This document shows, in pieces, positions 11,813 through 23,487 of a DNA stretch of 64,000 nt. A program made the translations under genes and the position numbers. The stretch is taken from the NCBI GenBank assembly GCA_023362775.1, contig JALMGJ010000003.1, positions 82,965,355 to 83,029,354 of the forward strand. Reading direction: 5' to 3'. Origin of the DNA: Charina bottae. Lineage: Eukaryota > Chordata > Lepidosauria > Squamata > Charinaidae. The first letter of the stretch is position 1. Each line of letters begins with the position of its first letter. Below the pieces are notes generated by a model. The model worked only from the letters and a program-made list of their open reading frames with translations, searched no databases and was not told the origin of the DNA.

Positions 11813-12832
11813 ACTTAAGTCTTTTGCCTTTGATTATTCCAAGCATCATTGTCTTCTCCAATGACTTTTGAGTTAACATTATGTGTTCAAAATATTTCAG
11901 CTATAGCTTCATTATCACTGTTTCTAGTCAGCATTCTGTTTTTATCTGACTAAAAAGGTCCAGATAATCCACTTACTCTAGAGTGCTCAGCAGGTCAATC
12001 CCCACCAAGTATTTAGCAAAATCCCTCAAAATGGAAAGTTGGATAGTTGTTGAGAACTTCTGGAGCCAAAGAGGGCCCCTTAAGGAGGAAGCACACCACA
12101 GCATCCTTCAAGGCTTCCAAGATCCAGTATGTCATGTCTCCCCAGCTTCATGTAGGATCCAGGAGGGGCACAAGTCAAGCCTGTAAGTAGCAGGGGTCAT
12201 GCCAGAGGCTAACAGGCCAAAAGGAGTCCCAGATGATGCCCCAGTCACCACAATGTATTCTGCCTCAATAAATCTGAATACTTTATCAACAAAGAGCTGT
12301 GCAAATAGTCACAGAAACCAAAGGGGTGGTCTTCAGGATCATCCCTCCCTAAGAGTAAGCTTACCACAATAAACATGGTCACTGGCCAACAGCTCAGCAA
12401 CACAATAATGGACAAGTTATGTTGCTCCAACTCCATTATTGTCATGATGTTGCCTTGAACGTGAGCTCATTGTTTATTAGGTTCATTCTTGATCTTTCTC
12501 CACCAATATTCTAGGTATAATTTCTGATGCTTCATCTCTGGGAGCTACATTGATCTACACAGTAAATCAATGTGTACTTCAGGATCTGTGGACAGAGACA
12601 GGCCACTCAAAGGCAATCTGATAGTCCAGATGGCTTTCTCTTGCCAGATCACTGGGAAACTTGCCAACAATCATCCAGATCCATTAGGCATCTGGGGTGG
12701 AGTGTCCAAATGTGTCTCTTAGCTCTGTGGAAATCCCAAGTGGCAGTTAAACTTAATTGGACCAGGAAATTATCTACCCCTGAAATAGGCTAGATGTAAT
12801 GTACTCCATACTCAGACCACAGCACAGCTTTT
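11813..12832. other. Unassigned, possibly an eroded retroelement
   Basis: This stretch is less AT-rich than its surroundings and broken up by stops. A long-dead Ty3-type element is possible, but I cannot name any domain. Confidence 0.3.
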
Positions 12833-13290
12833 TGTTGTTTATTCGTTCAGTCGCTTCCGACTCTTCGTGACTTCATGGACCAGCCCAAGCCAGAGCTTCC
12901 TGTTGGCCGTCGCCACCCCCAGCTGCCCCATGGTTGAGTCCGTCACCTCCAGAATATCATCCATCCATCTTGCCCTTGGTCGGCCCCTCTTACTTTTGCC
13001 TTCCACTTTCCCTAGCATCAGCTTCTTCTCCAGGATATCCTGTCTTCTCATTATGTGAAGAGTCTAGAAGAAGTAACTGCCCAGAGTCTACCACGGTAGA
13101 GATCGGCGGGGATAAATCCAAATAATAAATAATAAATAAATAAAATGTGGCCAAAGTACTTCAGTTTTGCCTTTAATATCATTCCCTCAAGTGAGCAGTC
13201 TGGCTTTATTTCCTGGAGTATGGACTGGTTTGATCTTCTTGCAGTCCAAGGCACTCTCAGAATTGTCCTCCAACACCACAGTTCAAAAGC
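12833..13290 (-). mobile_element. BovB 3' fragment, interrupted
   Basis: The minus strand gives the BovB C-terminus (KIDAFE-side block, VPWTARRSNQSIL, YFGHI, then MRRQDILEKKLMLGKVEGK to HEVTKSRKRLNE) and the CGAATAAACAAC tail. The two halves are separated by a 90-bp insertion at 13058-13149. Its 5' truncation lies at about the same codon as the fragment at 60.63 kb. Confidence 0.85.
13058..13149 (+). mobile_element. Short LINE 3'-end inside BovB
   Basis: A GATCGGCGGGGATAAATCC-type 3' end with AATAAATAAA tail is inserted in the BovB fragment. ATGTG occurs at both edges, consistent with a short target duplication. Confidence 0.6.
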
Positions 13291-13870
13291 ATCTATCCAA
13301 GGTAAATATGAAGTTTAATGTATGACCACCAGAATGGATCAGACTTCAGTCTTGACCTGAAGCTTGTGGCCATGTTCATCATGGAGGCCATGAACTACAT
13401 GGTTTTCCTTGACTAACAATCCCCCAACCCCCACCCCAAGATTCACTTTTCCCAAAATTCAGGGGAACTCCAACTCTAGGGATCAGATCAAAGAGACTGG
13501 AAAAGAATTCAGCTGGGCAGCAGGGCAGCTTGTATACCAGAGGGACATCCAGCCTGTCCCCATAGTCCAACTTAATGTGAAGGTACTCATTTCCTGCCAT
13601 CTTAGCAGTAGGGCCCTGGTCACAAAAAGATTGTCCTGAAAGGGTTAGAGTAAATGCCAAGTCTGCTTGCTCATCCATAACAAGATCATAGATGTACACG
13701 GTCTGATTGCAGATGAACCTAGCATTTACCACTGATGATCTGGCCACCAGGATCCAGAACTGGGGCCACCAGGCCAGAAGTGAAAATCATCACAGCAGGC
13801 TTAGAAGTAAATATTTTCTTTGTCTTTTTTCTTTTTTAATACTTTAGCAAAATAAATAATTCTACATAAT
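13291..13870. other. Unassigned; 122-codon minus-strand frame
   Basis: The frame 13747-13379 on the minus strand encodes a mixed-composition peptide (for example KLDYGDRLDVPLVYKLP) that I do not recognise. It has no visible promoter, splice context or family motif. It may belong with 11.8-12.8 kb to one eroded element that the BovB fragment split. Confidence 0.3.
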
Positions 13871-13875
13871 CCAAA

Positions 13876-13877
13876 TT

Positions 13878-13912
<35 letters not shown>

Positions 13913-13975
13913 TGATTCGATTTGTATTTACCGCTCCATCTCCCCACAAGGGGACTCTGGGCGGTTTACAAGAGT
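13876..13975 (-). mobile_element. LINE 3'-end fragment with TTTA tail
   Basis: A TTTA tract of about nine units at 13876-13914 is the complement of a TAAA tail. It is followed by ACCGCTCCATCTCCCC and GGGACTCTGGGCGGTTTACA, the reversed form of the L2/CR1-type end at 3.77 kb. Confidence 0.55.
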
Positions 13976-15741
13976 AAAATCTTGCAAGCTACATTGTGAA
14001 TAATAGTTGCTAATAGTAAAGATGTTTTAAACCCTGTATAAAGAGTCTGCTGCTCTTGCCCTCAATGAGCTGGTTTGGGTCATAGGGGCAACACTTTTTG
14101 CCTTGTCAAGACACTCCAGGTCACTTCTGGGGTGTCCTCCTTCAGCATATCCAGTATCCAGTTCATGGATTGTGACATGAAACAAAGTAATGCTAGAGCT
14201 TTGCTTCATTCTTTAGAAGCAGAGGCTGCATGGCTCCTCAAAGCAGCTTCAAAGGGATGTTTGTCTGAGGCACTGTCAAAGTGAAGAACCAATTCAAAAG
14301 TCTGCATAGATCTAGTTGTTTCTCGGTCCCTATGGGACTTCTTGTTTGCTGAAGCACTTCATATGAGGCAAAATTCCTATATGCTTCTGGGTAAGAAAAA
14401 TGTGTATGGTAATCTCATGTGTGACAATTGCACAGAAGTTTTACTATGCATATACTATACATGTGGCCAGAGAGAAACAGAACGTTTCTGGAGCCTGCAG
14501 ATATAGTTATATAATTCTTCTTATTAGATTTAGGATATTCTGATCTTGATTAGTTTGGAAGTTACTAATTTCCTTAAGGGCCTTTCTTAGTTTCCATCTG
14601 TTCTGGTGTTTGCCAGCTCCATAGTGTTCATCGCTAAGTTTCGCTCTTTCAGATCAATGTATTTTTTCTGGGTAAATAATAATCTATAAAGAGGAAATCA
14701 TTAGTACATGTTTGATGTGAATTTTCAGCTTTGTTGCACTTTGTAACATAATTTTTTTTTACTCTGTTCCCAGTGGCTTCCACAATCTTTGTGACTTTGA
14801 CTTCTTAGGCATCAGCAAATTGAAGTGGAATGGAATGGACACTTTCAGTCAGAAGTGTTGGGTATTCTGAAATGCTAGTATCAGGAAAAACCCACGCAGT
14901 GTTTACCTAGTTTAGCAGAGTAAAAAGCGTCCTGTAATGATCTTGCACATAAGGCTCAATTAAGTTCAGAGTAAAATAAACACACTTTACACGTTAATGT
15001 AAAGTTACAGAAAAATAGCTTACAGTTTTATTGTAGATCAGTTTCATGGTAGCAAATGGTTCATGTGTGCGAGCGATAGGTTCTGACCAAACCCACACCT
15101 GCATGTTGAATATATATAGAAGAAGGCTGGATTGAAAGAAGATGAGTGTGGCTTTAAGATTTGAGGAAGAAACATCAATTCCCTGTAATATGTGGATTAC
15201 GCTTCTTTGTTAACAGAAAATGCAAATGATCTTTAAGCTCTATTAATGAAAATCAAGGAGCACAATGAAAAAAAATGTGACTATGATTAAATACAAAGAA
15301 GACCAAACTAATGACAACAGCTATGCCTAGAATTATCAATGGAGATATTGATGGTGGACACCTTTTGACTTTTAGGATCAACTATCAACAGTAAAGGAAT
15401 CAGCAGTCAAGAAATATGGTGTAGACCTTCTGTAGGGTAGCAATGAAGGCCCTGTAAAAGATATTCAGATGGAGTGGCATGTCTATATCTGCAAACATCA
15501 GAATCATGCAGTCAATGGTTTTGCTTTCTCTATGAAAGCAAAAGTTGGACTTTGAAGAAGCAGGATTAAAAGAGTTTTGAAGATTTTGAATTTGGTGTTG
15601 GAGAAGTCTAATGAGAATACCATGGATAGCCAAGAAAACAAACAAATAGATCATAGAACAAATCAATCCAGAGTTCTCACTCAAGGCACAAATAACCAGG
15701 CTCAAATTATCATATTTTAGATTTATTATTTTTATTATTAA

Positions 15742-15772
<31 letters not shown>

Positions 15773-16343
15773 CATTATAATATAATGTATGATGTAATAA
15801 TTATATTACATTACATGAAGACCCAGCTCTCCTGAGAATTCTATAATGCTGAGAAAGGTAGAAGGAAAGAAAAGAAAATGAGCAGCAGCAAGGTGAACAG
15901 ACTTGATTATAGCAGCAATGGGTGCACTGTTGGAAGACCTGAAGGGCCAGGCTGGGGACAGATTATCTCAGAGAAGCTCCATCTCCACATAATCTATCAA
16001 AGGCTCCTTCCTGATTTACAAGGAGAGAGGCAAATCAGAGGATTATGTCTGTTGACACAATTCTAAATACAGAAGGAAGCTCACATTCATTTAATGAAAG
16101 GTATCTGTGCAGGAACTCTTGTTTTTTTTTAATATAAAGTTGTGCTTAGTCTAAAGTCATCAATTTCACTACTGCATTTATCTGAATGGGAGGGCTTACT
16201 CAAAATAGAAGGGTCATCTTAAGAGTTGCTAAGAATAAGGTAATGGAAGAAGACACGTCTGTTTCTATCTGTTGTTCTTTTGCAGAGGTTTGTCTTAAAT
16301 TCAGGACCAATTTTCTTCTTAAAAAAAAAAAGCATATTTATTC
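13976..16343. other. No gene or identifiable element
   Basis: Only short frames. Nothing resembles a protein family. Confidence 0.5.
15728..15771. repeat. (ATT)n microsatellite
   Basis: An imperfect trinucleotide run followed by an AT-rich palindromic stretch with repeated ATTATA/TAATGTA. Confidence 0.85.
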
Positions 16344-16398
16344 CAGTCTTTCTCAACCTGTTCTTGAGATGTGTTAAACTGCAATTCTCATAATTTCA
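16344..16398. mobile_element. Diverged arm of a 'CAGTNTTTCTCAACC' MITE
   Basis: CAGTCTTTCTCAACCTG and the following 35 bases align loosely with the arm at 18354. The partner arm is not visible. Confidence 0.35.
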
Positions 16399-18353
16399 GT
16401 TAGTACCGAAGGGTACCAAACTGGGTGAACCTGTTCTTTTCTTATTTTAAAATTGCTCGCCTTTCAATTTCCAGAGTTTGTCAGATATATAATATTTACC
16501 CACAATAAATGGATGTCATAAAAACAAGATAATTTGAAGATACCATGACATGTAGTTATGATAACTGAAGTCACTTACAAAAGAAATACATTTAAAAAAC
16601 AATTCAGAATTAAAATAGAGCTTACTCAAAAGTTGTGTTGCTAATACTGATGCAAAATTATAGTTTCCTGGGGATAAAGGAAATGGATTAGGAGGGGTTT
16701 GCCACCCTGCATTTTCACAGAGAACCTCTTCCAGTTAATCTGATTATCAGAACAACATAGGACCCATTGACTTAAAAAGCAAAATGGGTGATATGAATAA
16801 CAGACCTGATTTCTAAGCAATGAGCCTTCTTTTTCCTTCCTGCCCCTCCTCCTATTGCAGCTGTCCATCTTGGAGTAACTGTTCATGTTGCCTCTCATGA
16901 ACAAATTGTGTTAGACAAGTGCATAATATCTCAGGCTGGTACAACACTTTACTGTCAGAGAGCAGCAATGCAGAACTTTACAACAAGGGTCATGTTGCCC
17001 TATTTGAAACACAGAGGAAATTGCCCCAGCTGTTTCCTAGCTATACATCTGCTCTTTGTTCCATCAGTGGCCATTAATGGCCACAATAGAATAATCCTCC
17101 AGTAGAGAAGGTTACAGTGGTAGTTACATAGGTAAAGGTTGAAATGGAAATGGAAGAGACTTCTATGGACAGTGACACTAATTAATACCAGCTGCACTTT
17201 CTTCTTTATTTTACATATAGAATCATATGAAGTTTCATATTGAGCTGCAATGAAGTTTCAAAACATTTTAGTAGTTTGTGAATCAGACCTCTTGTCTAAG
17301 GACCTCAATTCTGCTGAGTAATCATCATCCTCCTCCTCCTCCTCCTCCTCCTCCTCCTCCTCCTCCTCCTCCTCCTCCTCCTCCTCGCTTATTTTGGAAG
17401 AGTTTTTAATATCTGCATATTCAATAAAAATCCAGTACCAATTCTGTTAGTGGCTCAGTATATGATTTTCATGTTTGTTCATGGACATTACAGACCATTT
17501 CTTAAGGTTATATCTAATCTTGTACATGCATATAAATACAATGCAGTCCAGTTTTTAGCCAAAACCATTTATGCAGCCCAAATACATTGTATCCAGTTGA
17601 TTACTTTTGTATATTTACTGCTTCTTATTCAGTCTTATTAGCTTGGTAATAAAACATTTATGTATACAATTGAGACCAGCCCTGTTTATGGCCTAAGCTG
17701 ACAATAAACATTTATAGAAACAAATTGTGAGAAATTACTGAGGTCAAGAAATATAGGTCCAATTCTTCTAATCAAGCAGTATTAAGCAAGGGATATCCAG
17801 AGAAAGTATGAAGAATTAGCAGCCAGGGAGGTCCATGAATACAGATTTCAGAATCATGGTGAAGGCAAAAGTGGTCATTTAGTACAGTATTGGATAACTG
17901 AAAGACAACTGTTTATAAGCTGAGTCTTTAGGGATCTCTTATATTGACACATTTGCTAGTAATTTATGAGGTTGTTGGGAGTTTCTGGTCTTGAAAAACT
18001 CCTGATTGATGCAGATACTGTGAGTCAGAGTTTGCAGTTTTCAGAAGCTTCATTCTGTAGAATCTAGGGGTAGGGACTCGAGCCACTTTTTCAACACAGC
18101 TATATTATCTGCAGTTGGCACAGAGTGTTTTCCTTCTCCACTGAATACTGTGAATATGCAGATCGTGCTGGTCTCAGTCCTCTGCTGCTGCTTCATGTTT
18201 GAATGAGAAATCTTTTAGGAGAGGCACAGCAAGAACATATCAGACGTCTTCCTTCGAAAATGCTTTGTAAGTACAGATGAAGTCTAGAATGGTCATTCTA
18301 TAAGCAGAAGAGTTATTCGCACATAGCTCCAGCATATGATGGTTCCATTAGAG
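16399..18353. other. No gene or identifiable element
   Basis: No protein-like frame. It contains the TCC microsatellite listed separately. Confidence 0.5.
17326..17386. repeat. (TCC)n microsatellite
   Basis: About twenty pure TCC units; the reverse strand is a purine-only GGA tract. Confidence 0.95.
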
Positions 18354-18418
18354 CAGTGTTTCTCAACCTTGGCAGCTTGAAGATGTGTGGACTTCAACTC
18401 CCAGAATTCCCCAGCCAT
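18354..18418. mobile_element. Single arm of a fold-back DNA transposon
   Basis: The sequence begins CAGTGTTTCTCAACCTTGG and continues through GGACTTCAACTCCCAG, a very common reptilian repeat that normally pairs with an inverted copy. Only one arm is here. Confidence 0.5.
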
Positions 18419-18594
18419 CCAATACTCAGTTACTGTACTTTCATTACTAGCTACTGTTACTATTACTTTTTCATTTAAAAATATCAAAACAGATGACATA
18501 AAAACGTTACCCCATAAATACAATAAACTATAGAAATATAAAAACAATAAACCAACCATGAACAATTTTGGACAGCTACAAGAAAATTCATTGG

Positions 18595-18787
18595 CGATCA
18601 CTCGTAGCCGAGTAAGATTGTCTTCCAAAGGTAAAATTTTAATGGTGGATCCGTAAGTGGCTATAAAGGCCAATTCTGGATCCGCACAACCTCCCACAAT
18701 GAGGGCATAGGTTTCCGGGTGGGAGACGGTCATGATGAGGGTTTGCCTGACGTGCCTTCCTTTTAGCTCTTTTCTCCTTTTCGCCCT
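18595..18787 (-). pseudogene. RTE-like LINE, C-terminal zinc finger and 3' end
   Basis: This is the downstream part of the LINE whose upstream part lies at 24251-24858; the copia insertion separates them. The minus strand encodes a basic stretch followed by a C2H2-type finger (CPHCGRLCGSRIGLYSHLRIHH). The typical 3' end GGAAGACAATCTTACTCGGC follows. The longer minus-strand frame near 18.7 kb is a different frame over the same sequence and is not a gene. Confidence 0.7.
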
Positions 18788-18792
18788 GTACT

Positions 18793-19442
18793 TGTTAGGT
18801 GATGGTTAACTATGCGGGGTTCCAGGCTTGAAGTAATCCAAACAACGTGTTGTAAGGCTAACAATATCTTTATTGATAGCATAAGGCAATAATGGATGTA
18901 TAGTGCATTATTGCAAAAAGGTAAAATCAAAGCATAAGCAGAGTTCCATCACCAGAAGTGAGGAAAGAAATAACATCATGGTCTGTGCAAAGACCAGGCA
19001 TGGTTACAGTTCAGATACAAGTACATGCAGATAGCAGTCTACATAAAGAACAGAAGACATATGTATGTAGAACATAAGTATAAAGGACTACCCATGGTTC
19101 ATAGCTCACATGTGATTGGTTCAAACATGGGCATCTCTTTTAGCATAGCACTTTTGGTAGTAATTGTACTTACTATAAAGCATCACACGATGGCAGTGTT
19201 GTGTATTGGCCTTTCTTTGTTTTGAGAACAATCCTGATTACGGGTTTTTATTATGTCTAGCTACAGAGATATCTCAACACCTGCCATCTACGTCTCAGAT
19301 GTTTTTGAGAACCAAACTTACAATGCGGAAAACAATGTAGATTGTTTTCACTTGTATTTTTCCACTCTCTGGCCAGACACAGTGGAAGAAAATGCCATGC
19401 GTTTAATTCTGCATAGAATGCTTTAACCAAATAACCTTAACA
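18793..19442 (-). repeat. Copia-1 3' LTR
   Basis: Reads TGTTAGG...CTTAACA on the plus strand. The AATAAAG signal (minus strand, near 18870) lies in the conserved CTTTATTGATAGC block. Confidence 0.95.
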
Positions 19443-19453
19443 CCCCTTCCGCA
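19443..19453 (-). promoter_or_regulatory. Copia-1 polypurine tract
   Basis: On the minus strand GCGGAAGGGG directly precedes the 3' LTR, the expected plus-strand primer site. Confidence 0.75.
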
Positions 19454-19519
19454 TGGATTTTTTGAAACACTGTGGGGGAAAAACTGTTATTTCAAAAGCA
19501 CACAGAGACACAAATGATT

Positions 19520-22009
19520 TTATTTCAGACACATTTGCTCCAACCCTAATCTGGTTACCATGGTTGTATGCTTTGTAGGAGAAAGTGCTTTCGTGAGAAC
19601 GTCTGCGATATTTAGTTCAGATGGACAATACTCTAATTGTATAAATTTTTCCTGAATTGCATGCCTCACATTTTGGTATTTTACATGGATGTATTTCGTG
19701 CGATTATTGACATTTTCCAAAGCAGCTAGAGATAGACAGGATTGGGAATCTTCATACATTGTTATTGGTGTATTTATATTTACAGATAAATCTGTAAACA
19801 ATTGTTTTAACCAATATGTTTCATTGATTGCCTCACTGAGGGCCGCAAATTCGGCTTCGCAGGTAGAAACGGCAATTAATGTTTGTTTTCTTGCTCTCCA
19901 GGCAATGGGTGTATTTGCAAACAAACAAACAAAACCACTCACAGACTTTCTGTCTCTCTCTTCTGCAAAAGAGCTGTCAGCATAAATCACAGGCATTTCA
20001 GCCTTGGTGGCTGATATTTTGAGACAAAGATCAGCTGTGCCTTTAAGATAGCGTAGGACCCTCTTTAAACCTGTCCAATCCCGCATGGATGGTTTGGCAA
20101 CCTTACGACTAAGCACTCCAACTGAGTAAGCTAAGTCAGGGCGTGTCCATTGTGTTAAGTGTAGCAAACTTCCTACAGCTGAGTGATACAATGCAGGTTG
20201 AGGACAAGGTTCCTCACATGCATCACCCTTTAGGAAATCAAGAGTCATTGGTGTTTTGGTTGGTTTTGCATTTGACATTTCAAGTTGACTCAACAATTGG
20301 TCAATTTTTCTTTTCTGACTCAGATAGAACTCACCACTCTGAGCTCTAGTGACTTCAACACCTAGATAGTATTTCAGCTCACCTAGGTCTTTCAATTGAA
20401 AGTACTGTCTCAATTGTGTTGCAAACTCTTGTACAAGGTGCAAAGAACCAGTTGCTAGGCAAAAATCATCAACATATGTTAGCAATACTGTGTAATCACT
20501 TCCAGAACCTCTTACATACACACAAGGATCAGCAACAGACTTCTTAAACTTTAGCTCTAACAAAGCCTTATCTAAACATTGATGCCAACAACGTCCGGCC
20601 TGCTTCAAACCGTACAGCGCCTTGCGCAGTCTGTACACCTTCTGAGAATTTTCACAAGCATAGCCAGGAGCCTGCTTCATGTACACAGTTTCAGGGAGCT
20701 CTGCATTCAAATATGCTGTGTCAACATCAAAATGATGGACAACAAGTCCACGCTGTGCAGCCAGAGAAAGTACCATACGTAAAGACTCTGGTCTAGCTGT
20801 GGGTGCATATGTGAGATCATAGTTCAAAAACCTCTCCTGTGCAAATCCCTGAGCAACAAGCCTGGCTTTGTACTGCACTGTATTATCAGGAAGAAGCTTC
20901 TTTCTGAAAACCCATCTGGAACCAACAGCTTTCTGGGATGGGGGCAAATCAGTGACCTCAAACACCTTTTGACTCACTAATGCCTCAAACTCCTTATCCA
21001 TCGCTGTGTTCCACTTCTCTTGTTCTTCAACAGGCAGATGCAACATCTCCTGGAAAGACTGAGGTTCACAGGTAATCTGACACACTCTCACCTGCTGAAT
21101 CACAAATCTGTCAGGCTTCACACCCTTTGTGGAGCGTGCAGACCTACGAGGAATTACCACTGCCTCTTCCTCATCACTGTCCTCTGCCTTTTCACTACCT
21201 GAATCCCCCTTCAGATCCTGAACCTGCTCAGGTGAAATTTCCTCTTCCTTCACCTGAGGGGATCCTCTCACCACACTAGGAGACTGGGAACCAGAAGGCA
21301 GCTGAACTGGTTGTTGTCCAGCCACAGGAGCATGGACAGTTGGCTGTACACTAGATTGCAACAATACCTCTGAACTAGCATTCAACCTATCCCAACCAGT
21401 AGGGTGCTCAAAATTAGCACTTCTAGAGATTACCACACGACCATAGCCTGCAGAAAAACGGTAACCCTTAGATCTAGATGAATAACCAACAAACCTTAAG
21501 CGTTGTGCTTTTGGCTGGTTCTTCCTTCGCTGAGACTTAGGAATATGCACATATGCAAATGTTCCAAAAACACGCAGATGCTTCAGCGAAGGGCGCTTGC
21601 CAAACAAAAGGAAATAAGGAACTTCATTTACAGCTGAATTCCACACCCTGTTAGTCAGATACACTGCAGTCATGGTAGCCTCACCCCAAAAGCGGGCTGG
21701 CACCTGGGCATCTAACATCAGGCTATTTCTAATGGTATTAACAACACCAATCTTCCTTTCAGCTATTCCATTCTCAGCAGGAACACCAACATTGGCAAGT
21801 CTATGGGAGATTCCTTTTCTACGAAGCCAATTCTGAAACTCATGGCCTAGAAACTCTCCTCCACAATCCGATTGAAATTGACCTACTTGATAGCCATAAT
21901 TTCTTTCCACCATTGCAACAAACTCCTTAAAGCGAGCAAAAGCCTCCGCTTTAGATTTGAGCAAATAACAAAACGTATAGCGAGTATGGTCATCCACCAA
22001 AAGGAACAT
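19520..22009 (-). CDS. Copia-1 Pol: integrase, reverse transcriptase, RNase H
   Basis: This 829-codon frame carries the rest of the polyprotein after the frame break. The integrase core shows the second Asp in QSDCGGEF (about residue 48) and Glu in AENGIAERK (about 82). The RT begins around AVGSRWVFRKK, with catalytic YVDD in LLTYVDDFCLATG and first Asp in VVHHFDVDTAYLN. RNase H shows YADSSFAEERDRKS, TCEAEFAALSEA and the YEDSQS block, ending KALSPTKHTTMVTRLG. All catalytic residues I can place are present and no stop interrupts the frame. The first Met is internal (MFLLVDDHTRYTF belongs to the integrase), so this is not an independent gene; the first integrase Asp lies in the upstream frame (LVHGDLAGP). 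Confidence 0.93.
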   Translation of the reverse strand: MFLLVDDHTRYTFCYLLKSKAEAFARFKEFVAMVERNYGYQVGQFQSDCGGEFLGHEFQNWLRRKGISHRLANVGVPAENGIAERKIGVVNTIRNSLMLDAQVPARFWGEATMTAVYLTNRVWNSAVNEVPYFLLFGKRPSLKHLRVFGTFAYVHIPKSQRRKNQPKAQRLRFVGYSSRSKGYRFSAGYGRVVISRSANFEHPTGWDRLNASSEVLLQSSVQPTVHAPVAGQQPVQLPSGSQSPSVVRGSPQVKEEEISPEQVQDLKGDSGSEKAEDSDEEEAVVIPRRSARSTKGVKPDRFVIQQVRVCQITCEPQSFQEMLHLPVEEQEKWNTAMDKEFEALVSQKVFEVTDLPPSQKAVGSRWVFRKKLLPDNTVQYKARLVAQGFAQERFLNYDLTYAPTARPESLRMVLSLAAQRGLVVHHFDVDTAYLNAELPETVYMKQAPGYACENSQKVYRLRKALYGLKQAGRCWHQCLDKALLELKFKKSVADPCVYVRGSGSDYTVLLTYVDDFCLATGSLHLVQEFATQLRQYFQLKDLGELKYYLGVEVTRAQSGEFYLSQKRKIDQLLSQLEMSNAKPTKTPMTLDFLKGDACEEPCPQPALYHSAVGSLLHLTQWTRPDLAYSVGVLSRKVAKPSMRDWTGLKRVLRYLKGTADLCLKISATKAEMPVIYADSSFAEERDRKSVSGFVCLFANTPIAWRARKQTLIAVSTCEAEFAALSEAINETYWLKQLFTDLSVNINTPITMYEDSQSCLSLAALENVNNRTKYIHVKYQNVRHAIQEKFIQLEYCPSELNIADVLTKALSPTKHTTMVTRLGLEQMCLK

Positions 22010-23487
22010 GAAACGTGCCCCCCTTCACTAGGAGCATTGGGGCCGGCTAAGTCTCCATGAACCAACTGAAAAGGCCTAGTTGACACTCTGTCACTTTTTC
22101 TAGCAATAGGAGCAGCCTTAATTTTAGTTTGTTTGCACACAGTACAATCAAGAAAATCATCACACTTTTTGGATCCTAACTCAGGATACACCTTAGCCAG
22201 TTGGGACAAACTTCCCCACCCGGGATGTCCCAGAACTCTGTGATAATAGTGAATGCATTTGTTATGTGGGGGAACATTGGAAATACAATTTCCTGACACA
22301 ATCCCCTGCTTAGGAAGCATTTCATACAATTGATTCACTAACTTCCCCCTAGCACATTCTATCCCATCTTTTTCAATAGAACATCCAGTACCCTTGAACA
22401 CAACAGTATAACCAGACTTTACCAGGGCTGGAACGCTAAGGAGGGAAAAGTCAAGTGTAGGTACACACAACACATTTTGCATATTTACCCCCAAACAAGG
22501 AATGTATACTTCACCCTGAAAGGACACATCAGCCATAGATCCATCAGCCAGAGCAACCTGTTGGACTTTAGGCTTGCTTTTTGATAACAACAACTGTTCA
22601 TTGTTGACAATGATTTGGCTACAGGCTGAGTCCAAAAGCCAAGTCTCTGGGGAACGTCTACTCACAGCCGTGAGCAAAGCAGACACCTGGGTACGTTGTC
22701 TAGGCGCTTGTTTCCCCTTCTTTCGTACGAACCTCTTTCCACTGGCTCCACCGGCTGGGCGAGGTGGCTGGGGACAGTCTCTCATGAAGTGTTGGGTCGA
22801 GTTGCACCGGAAACATCTCCTCACAGCACACGCAGCCTCTGTTTCAACTGGATAACGCTGAGCTGAAGCCTCAGGAACAGCAACAGATGACTTACTCTGC
22901 ATCTTCTCCAAATCACGAGCTTGCTGGATTTCTTGCAGGCGATTTGTAAGATAATCCACAGTTAGGTCTTGGGGCCTCAACGTCTGAGTTGCCTCGATGA
23001 GCATGTCAAAGCTCTTGTCCAAGCTTGACAGGATGATACAAGCTCTCTGGGTATCAGGGATCACAACATCCCGGTCCTCAAGTTCAAGAAACAAAGTCTT
23101 GATTTTATGGAGGTGGGTCATCACGTTTCCACCGGGCTGCAGCTTCAAGTTGTAAAGCTGATGTGATAGACCAACAATGGCAGCAGAGGTTTGCTTGGAA
23201 TAAAGGGCTTTAAGAGCTTCCCAACAGGCATGTGCAGTCTCCAAATTACTGATATGCAGTAGCTGTGATGATTCTAGTCCCAGAATCAAGTTGCCATAAG
23301 CACGATCCAAACACAACTGCACTTCATCAGTAATGGGACCAACTGGAGGTGCGTCTTTCACATACTTCCACAAACCTTCTTTTAGGAAGAAAGACTTGAT
23401 CTTCACACACCAGGTCCGATAGTTTGTGCCATTCAAACGCTCAAAGGGCAGACTGGTTAGCCCTGCAGCAGCAGCCATGCTGACCAC
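21883..23487 (-). CDS. Copia-1 Gag, protease and start of integrase
   Basis: The frame starts MVSMAAAAGLTSLPFERLNG. The Gag region contains NYRTWCVKIKSFFLKEGLW, typical of copia Gag, and a CCHC zinc knuckle CFRCNSTQHFMRDC (about residue 220). The protease is at TWLLDSACSQI, with Ala where DSG is usual, a notable deviation. The pre-integrase HHCC domain follows (HYYHRVLGH...CTVCKQTK), then LVHGDLAGP with the first integrase Asp. After GPNAPSEGG the frame leaves the family pattern; the match resumes one base out of phase in the overlapping Pol frame. The remaining ~45 residues are therefore out of frame. Confidence 0.92.
   Translation of the reverse strand: MVSMAAAAGLTSLPFERLNGTNYRTWCVKIKSFFLKEGLWKYVKDAPPVGPITDEVQLCLDRAYGNLILGLESSQLLHISNLETAHACWEALKALYSKQTSAAIVGLSHQLYNLKLQPGGNVMTHLHKIKTLFLELEDRDVVIPDTQRACIILSSLDKSFDMLIEATQTLRPQDLTVDYLTNRLQEIQQARDLEKMQSKSSVAVPEASAQRYPVETEAACAVRRCFRCNSTQHFMRDCPQPPRPAGGASGKRFVRKKGKQAPRQRTQVSALLTAVSRRSPETWLLDSACSQIIVNNEQLLLSKSKPKVQQVALADGSMADVSFQGEVYIPCLGVNMQNVLCVPTLDFSLLSVPALVKSGYTVVFKGTGCSIEKDGIECARGKLVNQLYEMLPKQGIVSGNCISNVPPHNKCIHYYHRVLGHPGWGSLSQLAKVYPELGSKKCDDFLDCTVCKQTKIKAAPIARKSDRVSTRPFQLVHGDLAGPNAPSEGGHVSCSFWWMTILAIRFVICSNLKRRLLLALRSLLQWWKEIMAIK

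Noticed and set aside
13379..13747. 122-codon frame as a host exon
   Set aside because: No recognised family, no convincing splice context, and surrounded by repeat debris.
14932..15180. Possible further LTR (TTTTATTG near 15.03 kb)
   Set aside because: No matching ends or target duplication could be found.
18293..18733. 146-codon minus-strand frame as a host membrane protein
   Set aside because: It reads out of phase through a LINE 3' end and flanking DNA.
21990..22030. Programmed frameshift in Copia-1
   Set aside because: Copia-2 and copia elements generally use one frame, and the phase change sits in a C homopolymer, so an indel or base-calling error is simpler.
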